A DNA stretch of 53,551 bases from Paraburkholderia bannensis NBRC 103871 (GCF_000685015.1 NZ_BAYA01000041.1:1-53551), one strand, 5' to 3'. Positions 24,475 through 31,981 are shown, counted from the stretch's first letter. Notes: a model not told the origin generated them from the sequence alone. A program made the numbers and translations.

Positions 24475-25377
24475 CTAGCGCCAGAAGATCGCGAGCGCGA
24501 TCGCGCCGAACAGCACCCACTTCACGATGTAGTAGGCCGTGCGGTTCCACGCCTTGAGCCGCTTGGCTGCGAGGCGCACCGAATACACATGGCGGAATGC
24601 GCAATTGAGGCCACCGGTGCGGTCGCCGGTTTCGTTCGGCGAGGCGGCCGCGCGCATCAGCAGATCGCCGATCCCGCTCATGATCGATTGCGCCCAGCGG
24701 TATTTCATTGGCCGCTCGATATCGCAGAACAGGATGATGCGGTCTTGCTGCGTCTTGTTCGCCGCGTAATGCAGATAGGTTTCGTCGAACACGACGTCCT
24801 TCCCGTCGCGCCACGAATACGCAATCTCGTCGACGACAATCGCGCAACGGTCGTCATTCGGCGTAACCAGGCCGAGGTGATAGCGCAACGAACCCGCAAA
24901 CGGATCGCGATGCGGATTAAGCGCGCCATTGGCTGGCAGCATCGCGAACATCGCCGCTTTGATCGACGGAATGCGCTGCAAAATCTCGATTGTGCGCGGA
25001 CAGAGCGCCGCCGCCGAAGGGTGCGGATTGTCGTACCACTTCAGATAAAAGCGTTTCCAGCCAGTGCGGAAAAACGAATTAAAGCCGATATCGTTGTACT
25101 GTTCCGCTGCCTGAATACGGCTGGCCGCCTGAAGCGCAAGGGCTTCCTCGCGAAACACTCGCCATTCGGATTTAAGCAGTGCGAGTTCGGGAAAATGCTT
25201 TGTTTCGATATAGGGCGTATTCGGCACCTTCGAAAACAAATAGGCGAAGCCATTGAGCGGCGCCATGAAGGTCGAGTGATCGCCTAGCTGGCGAAAGAAG
25301 CTGCCGTGGCGCGCCTTGCCCCGAAAATGGGTATAGACGGCGCACAGCAGAAAACCAATTAGAAGAGCCCAACGCAT
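24475..25377 (-). CDS. lpxO: LpxO-type lipid A hydroxylase (aspartyl/asparaginyl beta-hydroxylase family)
   Basis: A 300-residue protein with a membrane segment at each end (about residues 1-17 and 283-299). Iron ligands of the Fe(II)/2-oxoglutarate dioxygenase core are visible: His156 and Asp158 in NPHRDPF and His203 in ETYLHYA; Arg213 in QQDRIILF is the likely 2-oxoglutarate contact. LpxO adds a 2-hydroxyl to a secondary acyl chain of lipid A at the inner membrane, which alters outer-membrane resistance. Length and termini fit LpxO well. It is transcribed alone, with a strong terminator; the 186-base region upstream contains a 28-base inverted repeat. Confidence 0.88.
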   Translation of the reverse strand: MRWALLIGFLLCAVYTHFRGKARHGSFFRQLGDHSTFMAPLNGFAYLFSKVPNTPYIETKHFPELALLKSEWRVFREEALALQAASRIQAAEQYNDIGFNSFFRTGWKRFYLKWYDNPHPSAAALCPRTIEILQRIPSIKAAMFAMLPANGALNPHRDPFAGSLRYHLGLVTPNDDRCAIVVDEIAYSWRDGKDVVFDETYLHYAANKTQQDRIILFCDIERPMKYRWAQSIMSGIGDLLMRAAASPNETGDRTGGLNCAFRHVYSVRLAAKRLKAWNRTAYYIVKWVLFGAIALAIFWR

Positions 25378-25448
25378 GACTTACTCGTAGAAAAACTTTC
25401 GCTGAGGAAATTTTACGAGTAGTTACGAAAGTCTGTCAGTAAGCCAGC

Positions 25449-25476
25449 AATCCCATGACATTGCTGTCATGGGATT
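25449..25476. repeat. Perfect inverted repeat upstream of lpxO
   Basis: Arms AATCCCATGACA (25449-25460) and TGTCATGGGATT (25465-25476) around the loop TTGC: 12 paired bases, no T-run. It lies 71 bases upstream of the lpxO start and 87 bases after the end of the DMT transporter gene. It may be an operator or an RNA hairpin. Confidence 0.6.
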
Positions 25477-25563
25477 ATTGCATCCGGTCGAAATGATTTT
25501 TGTAAAAAGCGTTGTCTATTGCGGGATTCATGCCGCGAATAAGCGGGGTATTAAAAAACAAAA

Positions 25564-26589
25564 TCAGGCCGATTCGACGGATTGTTTTGCGGCAATGGCT
25601 TCTGCTTCATCGCGACTGCGCGAAGCAGGCAATAACTGGCAAGCGAGCAAACCGGCAAGCATCAATGCGCAGCCAACGAGCGCGCGCGTGGAAAGTGTTT
25701 CGCCGAGCGCAGCCCATCCGGCAATCGCAGCAAACACGCCTTCCATGCTGAAGATCACGGCGGCGTGCGCGGGCGCGGCATCGCGCTGCGCGACCACCTG
25801 GATCGTGTAGCCGACACCCACCGACATCGCCCCGCCGTAAAGGATGGCGGGCGCGGCGCGCGCAATATCGGCCATGCGCAACGGTTCGAAGCCGATCGCC
25901 ACGGCAAGGCAGGCCGCCCCGCAGGCGATGAACTGCACGATCGACAACGCAAGCGGATCGTGGCGCGGCGCGTAGTGGCCCACGAGCATCACCTGGATCG
26001 AAATGACGATCGCGCAGCCGAGCTGATACCAGTCGCCGTACATGATCGAGAAATGCTCGTTGATGCTCAGGAGATAGAGGCCGGCGGCGGCCAGCGCCGC
26101 GCCGATCCACGTGCCGGCGCCGGTGCGATGGCGCAGGAACACGCCGAGCATCGGCACGATCACGACGTAAAGCGAGCTGATGAAGCCCGCATTGGCGATT
26201 TTCGTGTAACGCAGGCCGATCTGCTGGAGCGAGATCGCCACGGACAGAACGAGACCGAGGATCACGCCGTCACGAAGCAGGGCCACATCGAAGCCGTGGG
26301 AAGCGGCTGCTGGCCGAACCCCGCACGATCTGCGCGAGCCGCGGCGCGTCGCAAACACGAACGCCGAGACGATGGCCGCGCCTAGCAGGAAGCGCAGGCC
26401 GGTAAAGAGGAACGGGCCGATGGCGTCGAGGCTCAGGCGCTGGGCCACGAAGGCGGAGCCCCAGATCATGGCGGCCGCGAGCATCAGCAGGTTGGCGCGC
26501 AAATGTTGACGGGAAGACGGTTTCAAAGCGGTGCAGGCCGGAATGACGAGGTAATCGGGGTAAAGCAGGATTGCGCGATCGGCGATCAT
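25564..26589 (-). CDS. DMT-superfamily (EamA) transporter
   Basis: A membrane protein of about 341 residues with ten predicted transmembrane helices and two EamA repeats. LLMLAAAMIWGSAFVAQR opens the first repeat, and SLYVVIVPMLGVFL plus AAGLYLLS mark the middle. It probably exports a metabolite or amino acid; the substrate is unknown. The start is uncertain: the ATG at 26589 gives a 30-residue lead with poor family match, and a TTG 12 residues before the first helix (LKPSSRQHL) would give a more typical N-terminus. The C-terminus ends in a short polar tail. Confidence 0.82.
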   Translation of the reverse strand: MIADRAILLYPDYLVIPACTALKPSSRQHLRANLLMLAAAMIWGSAFVAQRLSLDAIGPFLFTGLRFLLGAAIVSAFVFATRRGSRRSCGVRPAAASHGFDVALLRDGVILGLVLSVAISLQQIGLRYTKIANAGFISSLYVVIVPMLGVFLRHRTGAGTWIGAALAAAGLYLLSINEHFSIMYGDWYQLGCAIVISIQVMLVGHYAPRHDPLALSIVQFIACGAACLAVAIGFEPLRMADIARAAPAILYGGAMSVGVGYTIQVVAQRDAAPAHAAVIFSMEGVFAAIAGWAALGETLSTRALVGCALMLAGLLACQLLPASRSRDEAEAIAAKQSVESA

Positions 26590-26855
26590 TTCGCGCAAAG
26601 TTGGGCAAAAAAGCGGGATCTGCGGGGCGAACAACCGTGCGGAATCTCTAGCGAATCCCGATCGTATCCGAATTGAAAGCCGGTTGTCTCCCGGAAAATA
26701 CACCCATCCGTATCGTGGATGACAAAGCGCTAACGCTGCGTAATACTGCTTCGCGCGAAACGGCCGCCCAGATCGGCCAGCGGACCATTTCGCGACTTCT
26801 CGCGTATTCAATTCACAACGTGCCGGTCATATTTGTCAGGTTTGGGGAACAACAG

Positions 26856-27077
26856 ATGAACAAGATTCTCGCCTCGCTTATCGCAGCATCCGTCGCACTG
26901 ATTTCGGTTCAGGCTCTGGCTCAAGACGCATCGGGCGCCGCAGCGACCGCTCCGGCAGCCAGCGCACCGGCCAAGGCCAAGAAGCAGCACAAGAAGCTCA
27001 AGCACCACGGCAAGCGTGCAGCCGTTTCGGACGCCGCATCGGCCGCTGGCACGAGCGACAAGGGCACGCAGAACTAA
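26856..27077 (+). CDS. Small exported Ala/Lys/His-rich protein (hypothetical)
   Basis: A 73-residue protein. MNKILASLIAASVALI is a signal peptide, ending at ALAQ near residue 24. The mature part is rich in Ala and then basic (AKAKKQHKKLKHHGKRA), ending in a Gly/Thr/Ser stretch. Its composition recalls acid-shock-type periplasmic proteins, but there is no sure homology. It has its own strong terminator, so it is a single-gene unit. The ATG at 26856 is chosen because it begins the signal peptide; the frame is open further upstream. Confidence 0.72.
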   Translation: MNKILASLIAASVALISVQALAQDASGAAATAPAASAPAKAKKQHKKLKHHGKRAAVSDAASAAGTSDKGTQN

Positions 27078-27097
27078 GCGTCCCAGCCGCACCAAAG

Positions 27098-27131
27098 AAA
27101 AAAGCCAGAGCGCATTGCTCTGGCTTTTTTT
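27098..27131. terminator. Intrinsic terminator after the Ala/Lys/His-rich protein gene
   Basis: AAAAAAGCCAGAGC pairs with GCTCTGGCTTTTTT around GCATT. A-rich and T-rich flanks make it work on both strands, also ending the minus-strand gene at 27160. Confidence 0.92.
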
Positions 27132-27159
27132 ATTTCAGGCGCGCTTTGCCGCTGACGGC

Positions 27160-27441
27160 TCAAGCGTCTTTTGCGAGGCCAGCTTGCAGCAGCTCGGTCA
27201 TCAGGCCGGTCAGGCCTTCCGGGTGCGCTTGCGCGCGCGTCTTGAGTTGCGCGACGAGATCGGCGTTGAGCTTGCACGCGAACGGCACGAGGCCGGCGGC
27301 CTGGTCGAGCTTGCGCTGCTCGCGGCGGTCGAGCGCGGCAGGCGCCGCGTCTTTGCCGAAGCGCTCAGGGCCGGCTTTGTGGGTTGCTTGCATCAGCTTC
27401 AGCGCCTTGTTTTTCTCAAGGTCGAACTTTTTCATGGCCAT
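27160..27441 (-). CDS. Small protein with ribbon-helix-helix-like C-terminus (hypothetical)
   Basis: A 93-residue protein with CGGAG eight bases before the ATG. The N-terminus is basic and helical. The C-terminal 40 residues read VPFACKLNADLVAQLKTRA, then a short loop and LTGLMTELLQAGL. This looks like a beta-strand followed by two helices, as in CopG/Arc-type ribbon-helix-helix DNA-binding proteins. I do not recognise the family, and the DNA-binding idea is inference. No toxin partner is visible beside it. The downstream gene on the other strand shares its terminator. Confidence 0.65.
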   Translation of the reverse strand: MAMKKFDLEKNKALKLMQATHKAGPERFGKDAAPAALDRREQRKLDQAAGLVPFACKLNADLVAQLKTRAQAHPEGLTGLMTELLQAGLAKDA

Positions 27442-27528
27442 GGATACGGCTCCGGTGTTTGGCAGTGTTTTGGGCAGTGGCGCGCATTGTACGCAAACGC
27501 CCGCCCGCGTCCATCGCGGTGATTGGGG

Positions 27529-28344
27529 TCAGGGTGCTGCATTGCCGTCCTGCACGGATCGCCCGGCTTGATCGGGCGCCGCGCCCGCCACGTCGTCGAT
27601 CAGCGCGCGCATGCGGCGCCAGTGCGTGCCTTCCCAGAAGACGCGTGCGCAGACGTCGCAGGTGACGAAGCGGGTGTGCCGCTCGAACACGCCTGCTGGC
27701 ACGCGCGCCTGCACCTCGGCGCGCGGGATGCGCCGCAGCGGCGCGTTGCAGGTGAGGCACAGGCGAAACGGCCGCGCGCTCGCGGCCAGATCGAGCCGCT
27801 CGAACAGCTCGTCGAGCTGCGCACGCGGCCTGAGCGCGCGCACGTAACAACCGTGCGTGATGGTGCGGCGCTTGAGCAGTTCGCGGTCGCGCGTGAGGAC
27901 GACGCGATGCTCGGCGGCCGCGAGTGCTTCGATGGCTTCATCGGCGTAATGATTGTCGTAAAGCGTGTCGAAGCCCGCGAGCCGCAGCAATTGCGCGAGG
28001 CCGCCCAGATGCGCATCGGCGATGAAACGCATCTCGCGCAGCGGATTGGCGCGCACGCGCAGCAGGGGCCGGATGTCGAGCGCCTCGAACTTTGGGTACA
28101 CGGCGACGCGGTCGCCTTCGGCAAGAGAGTGTTCGAAGCCGACCGATTCGCCGTTCACGAGGATCAGTTCGACTTCGGTATGCGGCACGCCCAGCGCCTC
28201 GATCATGTGCTTGGCCGTTGAATTGGCCGCACACGGGCAACTGAACGCGCGTCGGCGCAGCGGCCGGGCGAGAAAATCGTTCAGCTCCTCGTAGAAGCGG
28301 AAGGTGGCGGTGAAGGCGGTGCCCATCCATGCAGTATCGCGCAT
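27529..28344 (-). CDS. Mut7-C RNase-domain protein with N-terminal ubiquitin-like (ThiS/MoaD-type) domain
   Basis: About 271 residues from the ATG at 28344; an ATG at 28326 is equally possible. Residues about 10-90 (TFRFYEELNDFL, then HTEVELILVNGESVGF and the GDRVAVYP strand) form the Mut7-C ubiquitin-like domain. Residues about 100-250 are the Mut7-C RNase domain of PIN type: MRFIADAHLGGLAQLLRL, YDNHYADE and VVLTRDRELLKRR carry the acidic residues. A zinc ribbon follows, with CLTC and CDVC pairs. The family is predicted to cut RNA, but its biology is barely studied. It is divergent from the dehydrogenase gene. Confidence 0.87.
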   Translation of the reverse strand: MRDTAWMGTAFTATFRFYEELNDFLARPLRRRAFSCPCAANSTAKHMIEALGVPHTEVELILVNGESVGFEHSLAEGDRVAVYPKFEALDIRPLLRVRANPLREMRFIADAHLGGLAQLLRLAGFDTLYDNHYADEAIEALAAAEHRVVLTRDRELLKRRTITHGCYVRALRPRAQLDELFERLDLAASARPFRLCLTCNAPLRRIPRAEVQARVPAGVFERHTRFVTCDVCARVFWEGTHWRRMRALIDDVAGAAPDQAGRSVQDGNAAP

Positions 28345-28443
28345 CGCGCCGCGCATGGAGCGGCATTGAGCGCCGCATAGAAGCGTCGCTGCACGGGCCG
28401 CCGCGCTGTGCTTTACTCCAGGTCTAACTTCCTGGAGCGTGAG

Positions 28444-29316
28444 ATGGATATTGGTTTTATTGGCCTCGGCGAAATGGGCGGTGCAATGGTCGCCAATCTG
28501 CTGAAGGCAGGCCACACCGTGCGTGTCTGGAATCGCTCGCCCGAGAAGGCGCAGGCGCTCGCCGCCGCGGGTGCGCGCGTGGTCGCCACGCCCGCCGAGG
28601 CCTTCGCGGGCGACGCCGTGCTGTCCATGCTCGCCGACGATGCGGCGCTGCGCGCCGTGATCGACGCCCCTTTGCTCGAACATGCGCCGCGCGGCCTCGT
28701 GCACGTGAACATGGCGACGATTTCGGTGGCGCTGGCCGAGACGCTCGCCCGCGAGCACGCCGAGCGCGGTCTGCACTACGTCGCCGCGCCGGTGCTCGGG
28801 CGTCCCGACGTGGCGGCGGCGGCGAAGCTCACGATCGTCGCGGCGGGCGCCGCCGAAGCCATCGACCGCGTGCAGCCGCTGCTCGACGCCATCGGCCAGA
28901 AGACCTGGCGGATCGGCGCGCTGCCGCAGCAGGCCAACGTGATGAAGCTCGCCGCCAATTTCATGCTGGCGTCGGCGGTCGAGACGCTCGGCGAGGCGTC
29001 GGCGCTGCTGGGCGGCCACGGCGTCGCGATGCGCGACTTCCTCGATGTCATCACGAGCGGCATCTTTCCGGGCCCGGTTTATGCGGGCTACGGCGGCATG
29101 ATCGCGGAAAATCGCTACGAACCGGCGCTATTCAAGGCTCGGCTCGGCCTGAAGGATGTGCGGCTTGCGCTCGCAGCGGCCGAAGCTGTGTCGACGCCGT
29201 TGCCCGTGGGCAGCGTGGTGCGCGACAGCCTGATCGAAGCGGTGGCGCACGGCGACGGCGAGCGCGATTTCGCGGTGCTCGGCAAGGTGGCGGCGCGCCG
29301 CGCGGGCCGGGGCTAA
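28444..29316 (+). CDS. NAD(P)-dependent beta-hydroxyacid dehydrogenase (3-hydroxyisobutyrate dehydrogenase family)
   Basis: A 290-residue protein. GFIGLGEMG opens the Rossmann fold with the family's GLGxMG motif, followed by VRVWNRSPEKA, which suggests NADP specificity because an Arg follows the strand. The catalytic Lys is in NVMKLAANF near residue 177. The ligand-binding segment near 119-127 (APVLGRPDVA) resembles glyoxylate/succinic-semialdehyde reductase (GLYR)-type enzymes rather than true 3-hydroxyisobutyrate dehydrogenase. The ATG at 28444 has GAG a few bases upstream. Substrate remains unassigned. Confidence 0.87.
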   Translation: MDIGFIGLGEMGGAMVANLLKAGHTVRVWNRSPEKAQALAAAGARVVATPAEAFAGDAVLSMLADDAALRAVIDAPLLEHAPRGLVHVNMATISVALAETLAREHAERGLHYVAAPVLGRPDVAAAAKLTIVAAGAAEAIDRVQPLLDAIGQKTWRIGALPQQANVMKLAANFMLASAVETLGEASALLGGHGVAMRDFLDVITSGIFPGPVYAGYGGMIAENRYEPALFKARLGLKDVRLALAAAEAVSTPLPVGSVVRDSLIEAVAHGDGERDFAVLGKVAARRAGRG

Positions 29317-29445
29317 GCCGGGCTTTCGACCGATGCGGGGCGCGAACGCGGGACTTATGGCGATGCGCCCCGGTCAAAATCCTCATACGACCGCGTGTTG
29401 ACGCACGCAGGATGGCAGGGCGGCTGTGGACAATCTGGATACTGC

Positions 29446-29469
29446 GCCGCGCAATGAATGCGCGGCTTT
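29446..29469 (+). terminator. Possible weak terminator or attenuator before the receiver gene
   Basis: GCCGCGC (29446-29452) pairs with GCGCGGC (29460-29466) around AATGAAT, followed by only TTTAAT. It may end the dehydrogenase transcript. Confidence 0.4.
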
Positions 29470-29511
29470 AATCGCAACCGCGTCGCAACTGAGCAGGATG
29501 GGAGACGGCGA

Positions 29512-29877
29512 ATGGACAGGCGCATCCTGATCGCCGACGACGATGCAAAGTCGCTGGCCGGACTCAGCACCTTGCTGTCCGATCTTCAGTACGCGACGGC
29601 CATCGCGGCAACCCTCGACGACGCGGTGCAGGCCGCTTCGCGCTTCGTGCCCGACGTGCTCGTCGTGGGGCTTTCGCTCGCGCCGGACGACGATTTCGGC
29701 ACGCTGGTGCAACGGCTGCGCGCAGCCTGCGGCGCCCGCACGCCGCTCCTGATTGCACTGGGCGGCTGGGGCGAATCACAGCATCGCGACGAAGCGCTGG
29801 CCGCGGGCTTCGACATTCACCTGGTGCGCCCGGTGGGGCTCGATCAACTGACTTTTATTCTTTCGCTGGTCGCGTAA
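29512..29877 (+). CDS. Stand-alone receiver-like protein lacking the phospho-acceptor Asp
   Basis: A 121-residue protein with the fold pattern of a CheY-type receiver: the acidic ILIADDD at 5-11, five strand/helix repeats and a late LVRPVGLDQL. However, the conserved Asp that should lie in DVLVVxLSLAP is Gly53, the conserved Thr/Ser after strand 4 is Gly84 (IALGG), and the conserved Lys is Arg106. It should therefore not be phosphorylated in the usual way and may act as a pseudo-receiver. No kinase or output-domain gene is adjacent. The ATG at 29512 is chosen because it directly precedes the first strand. Confidence 0.78.
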   Translation: MDRRILIADDDAKSLAGLSTLLSDLQYATAIAATLDDAVQAASRFVPDVLVVGLSLAPDDDFGTLVQRLRAACGARTPLLIALGGWGESQHRDEALAAGFDIHLVRPVGLDQLTFILSLVA

Positions 29878-29910
29878 AGCGCTGTGGCGCCATTCGGGTA
29901 ATCCTGAGCG

Positions 29911-29940
29911 CCTTTATGTTGCCATTTTACAACATAAAGG
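29911..29940. promoter_or_regulatory. Inverted repeat upstream of the small RNA promoter (possible operator)
   Basis: Perfect 11-base arms CCTTTATGTTG (29911-29921) and CAACATAAAGG (29930-29940) with an 8-base A/T-rich spacer. The half-site ATGTTGC recurs at 29957-29963, overlapping the -35 box of the following promoter. No T-run follows, so it is not a terminator. Confidence 0.5.
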
Positions 29941-29959
29941 GTGGATACTACTTTACATG

Positions 29960-29988
29960 TTGCGTCGCACCAAGTAGTTCGCTATACT
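29960..29988 (+). promoter_or_regulatory. Sigma-70-type promoter of the candidate small RNA
   Basis: A -35 box TTGCGT (29960-29965) and a -10 box TATACT (29983-29988) are separated by exactly 17 bases. Transcription would start near 29995. No coding start follows within range, so the product is an RNA. Confidence 0.65.
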
Positions 29989-29994
29989 CGTTCT

Positions 29995-30055
29995 TGTCTC
30001 CTCCATGTCTCCTCTGATATGGATTCAGCCCGCCTACCATTGGCGGGCTTTTTTT
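29995..30055 (+). ncRNA. Candidate small RNA with two anti-Shine-Dalgarno motifs
   Basis: A transcript of about 60 bases is bounded by the promoter at 29960-29988 and an intrinsic terminator. Its 5' part carries the 9-base motif TGTCTCCTC twice, at 29995-30003 and 30006-30014. Each contains CTCCTC, complementary to GAGGAG-type ribosome-binding sites. Bases 30028-30048 form the terminator stem GCCCGCC/GGCGGGC with a 7-base loop and a T-run. No open reading frame or ribosome-binding site lies inside. The likely role is base-pairing with mRNA leaders to block translation; this is inference. Anti-SD small RNAs are known in Burkholderia, but I cannot say whether this is one of them. Confidence 0.6.
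30027..30055 (+). terminator. Intrinsic terminator of the candidate small RNA
   Basis: GCCCGCC (30028-30034) pairs with GGCGGGC (30042-30048) around TACCATT, followed by seven T. Confidence 0.9.
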
Positions 30056-30118
30056 CGTCTGTACGTTTTGCGTGCGCACGTTGTGCGCGTGCTGGGTCAG
30101 CGAAATGCGGCGCACCAA

Positions 30119-30153
30119 TAAAAAACCCGGCACTGCGAGGCGCCGGGTTTTTT
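30119..30153 (-). terminator. Intrinsic terminator after argC
   Basis: AAAAACCCGGC and GCCGGGTTTTTT flank a 10-base loop. The A/T flanks allow use on both strands; on the minus strand it ends argC. Confidence 0.88.
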
Positions 30154-30207
30154 CGTTTCAGCGTGGAAGTGTCGGGTTTGCCCGATTTTTCCTGCTTTTA
30201 CGCTCTT

Positions 30208-31155
30208 TTAGCTCTTCAGGCCGGTATCTTCCGCTGCGCCGATCGCCAGGTTCATACACTGGACGGCTGCGCCCGATGCGCCCTTGCCCAGGTTGTCCAG
30301 ACGCGCCACGGTCACGAACTGCTCGTCGTTGCCGAACACGAACAGATCGACGCGGTTCGTGTCGTTGTTAGCCTGCACGTCGAATGCGTTGTTATCGAGG
30401 TTGGCCTCGCCGTTAAACGGCATCACGCGCACGAACTTCTCGCCCGCGTAGTACTCGGCGAACAGCGCCACGACGTCTTCGGGCTTTGCGCTGCGCGCGA
30501 GCTGCGACGGCGTGTAGTACGTCGTGACCGCGAGACCCTTGAAGAACGGGCCGACGATCGGCGTGAACACGGGCGCGTTCGCGAGCTTGCCGTGGAAAGC
30601 CATTTCCGGCAGATGCTTGTGCTTCAGGCCCAGTGCGTAGGGGCGCGGGCTCATGAGCTTCGCGTTGCCGCCGGCTTCGTACTCCGCGATCATCGACTTG
30701 CCGCCGCCGCTGTAGCCGGTCAGCGAGTAGCTGTGCGCTGCGAATTCGGGCGCGACCAGGCCGGCTTCGACGAGCGGGCGCATGGCCAGAATGAAGGCCG
30801 AGGCGTGGCAGCCCGGCACGGCGATGCGCTTCGAGGTGCGCACCTTCTCGCGCTGCGCCTTGGTCAGTTCGGGCAGGCCGTAAGCCCAGTCCGCGTGAGT
30901 GCGGAACGCCGTGCTGGCGTCGATCAGGACGGTGCGGTCGTTCTCGACGAGCGAAGCCGACTCGCGCGAAGCGACGTCCGGCAGGCACAGGAAAGTGACG
31001 TCCGACGCATTGATGAGACGACGGCGTTCCTCGACGTCCTTGCGTTTGGCCTCGTCGATCCGCAGGATCTCGACGTCGGCGCGCTGCGACAGGTATTCGA
31101 AAATCTTCAGGCCGGTCGTGCCTTCCTGTCCGTCGACAAAAACTTTCGTGCTCAT
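30208..31155 (-). CDS. argC: N-acetyl-gamma-glutamyl-phosphate reductase (type 2)
   Basis: A 315-residue protein. The N-terminal VFVDGQEGTTGLKIFEYL binds NADP, and the catalytic Cys116 lies in AVPGCHASA. GYSGGGKSM and the HLPEMAFHGKL segment fit the shorter type 2 ArgC. It reduces N-acetylglutamyl phosphate to the semialdehyde in arginine synthesis. The ATG at 31155 begins the family N-terminus; the frame is open to 31224. No other arg gene is nearby, so it is an isolated pathway gene. Confidence 0.95.
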   Translation of the reverse strand: MSTKVFVDGQEGTTGLKIFEYLSQRADVEILRIDEAKRKDVEERRRLINASDVTFLCLPDVASRESASLVENDRTVLIDASTAFRTHADWAYGLPELTKAQREKVRTSKRIAVPGCHASAFILAMRPLVEAGLVAPEFAAHSYSLTGYSGGGKSMIAEYEAGGNAKLMSPRPYALGLKHKHLPEMAFHGKLANAPVFTPIVGPFFKGLAVTTYYTPSQLARSAKPEDVVALFAEYYAGEKFVRVMPFNGEANLDNNAFDVQANNDTNRVDLFVFGNDEQFVTVARLDNLGKGASGAAVQCMNLAIGAAEDTGLKS

Positions 31156-31399
31156 CTCGCTTCCTCTGAAACGCGGGGATTGCGGGCGCCGCCCGCCGCA
31201 CAGCCAGAAGTGTGCGGCAGTCACCGATACGGCGCGGGAACGGTATTTTAAGACCGTATGCCGTCTCGCGTGCGGCGTGTGCGGGAAAAAAATCAGGCGT
31301 TACCCGTACGGATAAGACCTGGCAGGCCGCAACGGCAATCGGGGCGCGGCCCGAGCGCATCGCGGCCCGTTCGCGCCCCTAAACGCGCAGGTGCAGATT

Positions 31400-31981
31400 T
31401 CAGGCCGATGCTGCTCGGCCGGCCAGCCAGCGCGCCGTGACCGCAGCCACACGTGCGCCGAACGCCTTCGCAGTTTCGAGGTCGCCGCGCGGCGGCGCTT
31501 CTTCGGGTGTGGCGTCGGCGGGCGATTGCGCGAGCAGTCCGGTGAAGCCGCCCACGAAGTTCAGGTCGTCGCGCGTGGCGGCCTTGGTGTTCGACGGCAT
31601 CATGCCGGTGCCCGTCCAGATCATGCTGTGCTGCATGGCGAGCGTGACGAAGTACTGGATCGTCGAGAACTTGTCGCCGTTCATCGTCGCCGAATTCGTG
31701 AAGCCGGCCGCGATCTTGTCCTTCCACTTTTGCGTGAACCAGGCCTTGGAGCTGGCGTCGGCAAACTTCTTGAACTCGGCGGCCGGGCCGCCCATGTAGG
31801 TCGGCGCGCCGAACACGATGGCGTCGGCGGCATCGAGCTCGGCCCAGCCGGCGTCGTCGATCTGTGCGACGGCGAGCAGCGTGGCCTGGGCGCCTGCATC
31901 CTGCAAACCGGCGAACACGGCTTCGGCGAGTTTCTTGGTGTGGCCGTAGCCACTGTGATACGCAACGACGATTCGGGACAT
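31400..31981 (-). CDS. Flavodoxin-family protein (WrbA-like NAD(P)H:quinone oxidoreductase)
   Basis: A 193-residue protein. The FMN phosphate loop is in AYHSGYGHTKKLAE near the N-terminus, then IVFGAPTYMGG and the SATMNGDKFSTI segment for the flavin ring. It is close to WrbA in overall pattern. Members reduce quinones by two electrons to avoid radicals. The ATG at 31981 is chosen over one at 32014 because it directly precedes the first strand. The 244-base spacer to argC has a GC-rich hairpin (GGGGCGCG/CGCGCCCC around 31339-31379) without T-run. Confidence 0.85.
   Translation of the reverse strand: MSRIVVAYHSGYGHTKKLAEAVFAGLQDAGAQATLLAVAQIDDAGWAELDAADAIVFGAPTYMGGPAAEFKKFADASSKAWFTQKWKDKIAAGFTNSATMNGDKFSTIQYFVTLAMQHSMIWTGTGMMPSNTKAATRDDLNFVGGFTGLLAQSPADATPEEAPPRGDLETAKAFGARVAAVTARWLAGRAASA

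Noticed and set aside
24173..24847. Minus-strand open frame covering the DnaA-box gap and the lpxO end
   Set aside because: It reads through the lpxO terminator in another frame and has no protein-like pattern.
27160..27441. Antitoxin of a toxin-antitoxin pair
   Set aside because: No small toxin-like gene is adjacent on the same strand.
29446..29469. Second small RNA before the receiver gene
   Set aside because: Only a weak hairpin with a three-T tail and no good promoter upstream; listed only as a weak terminator.
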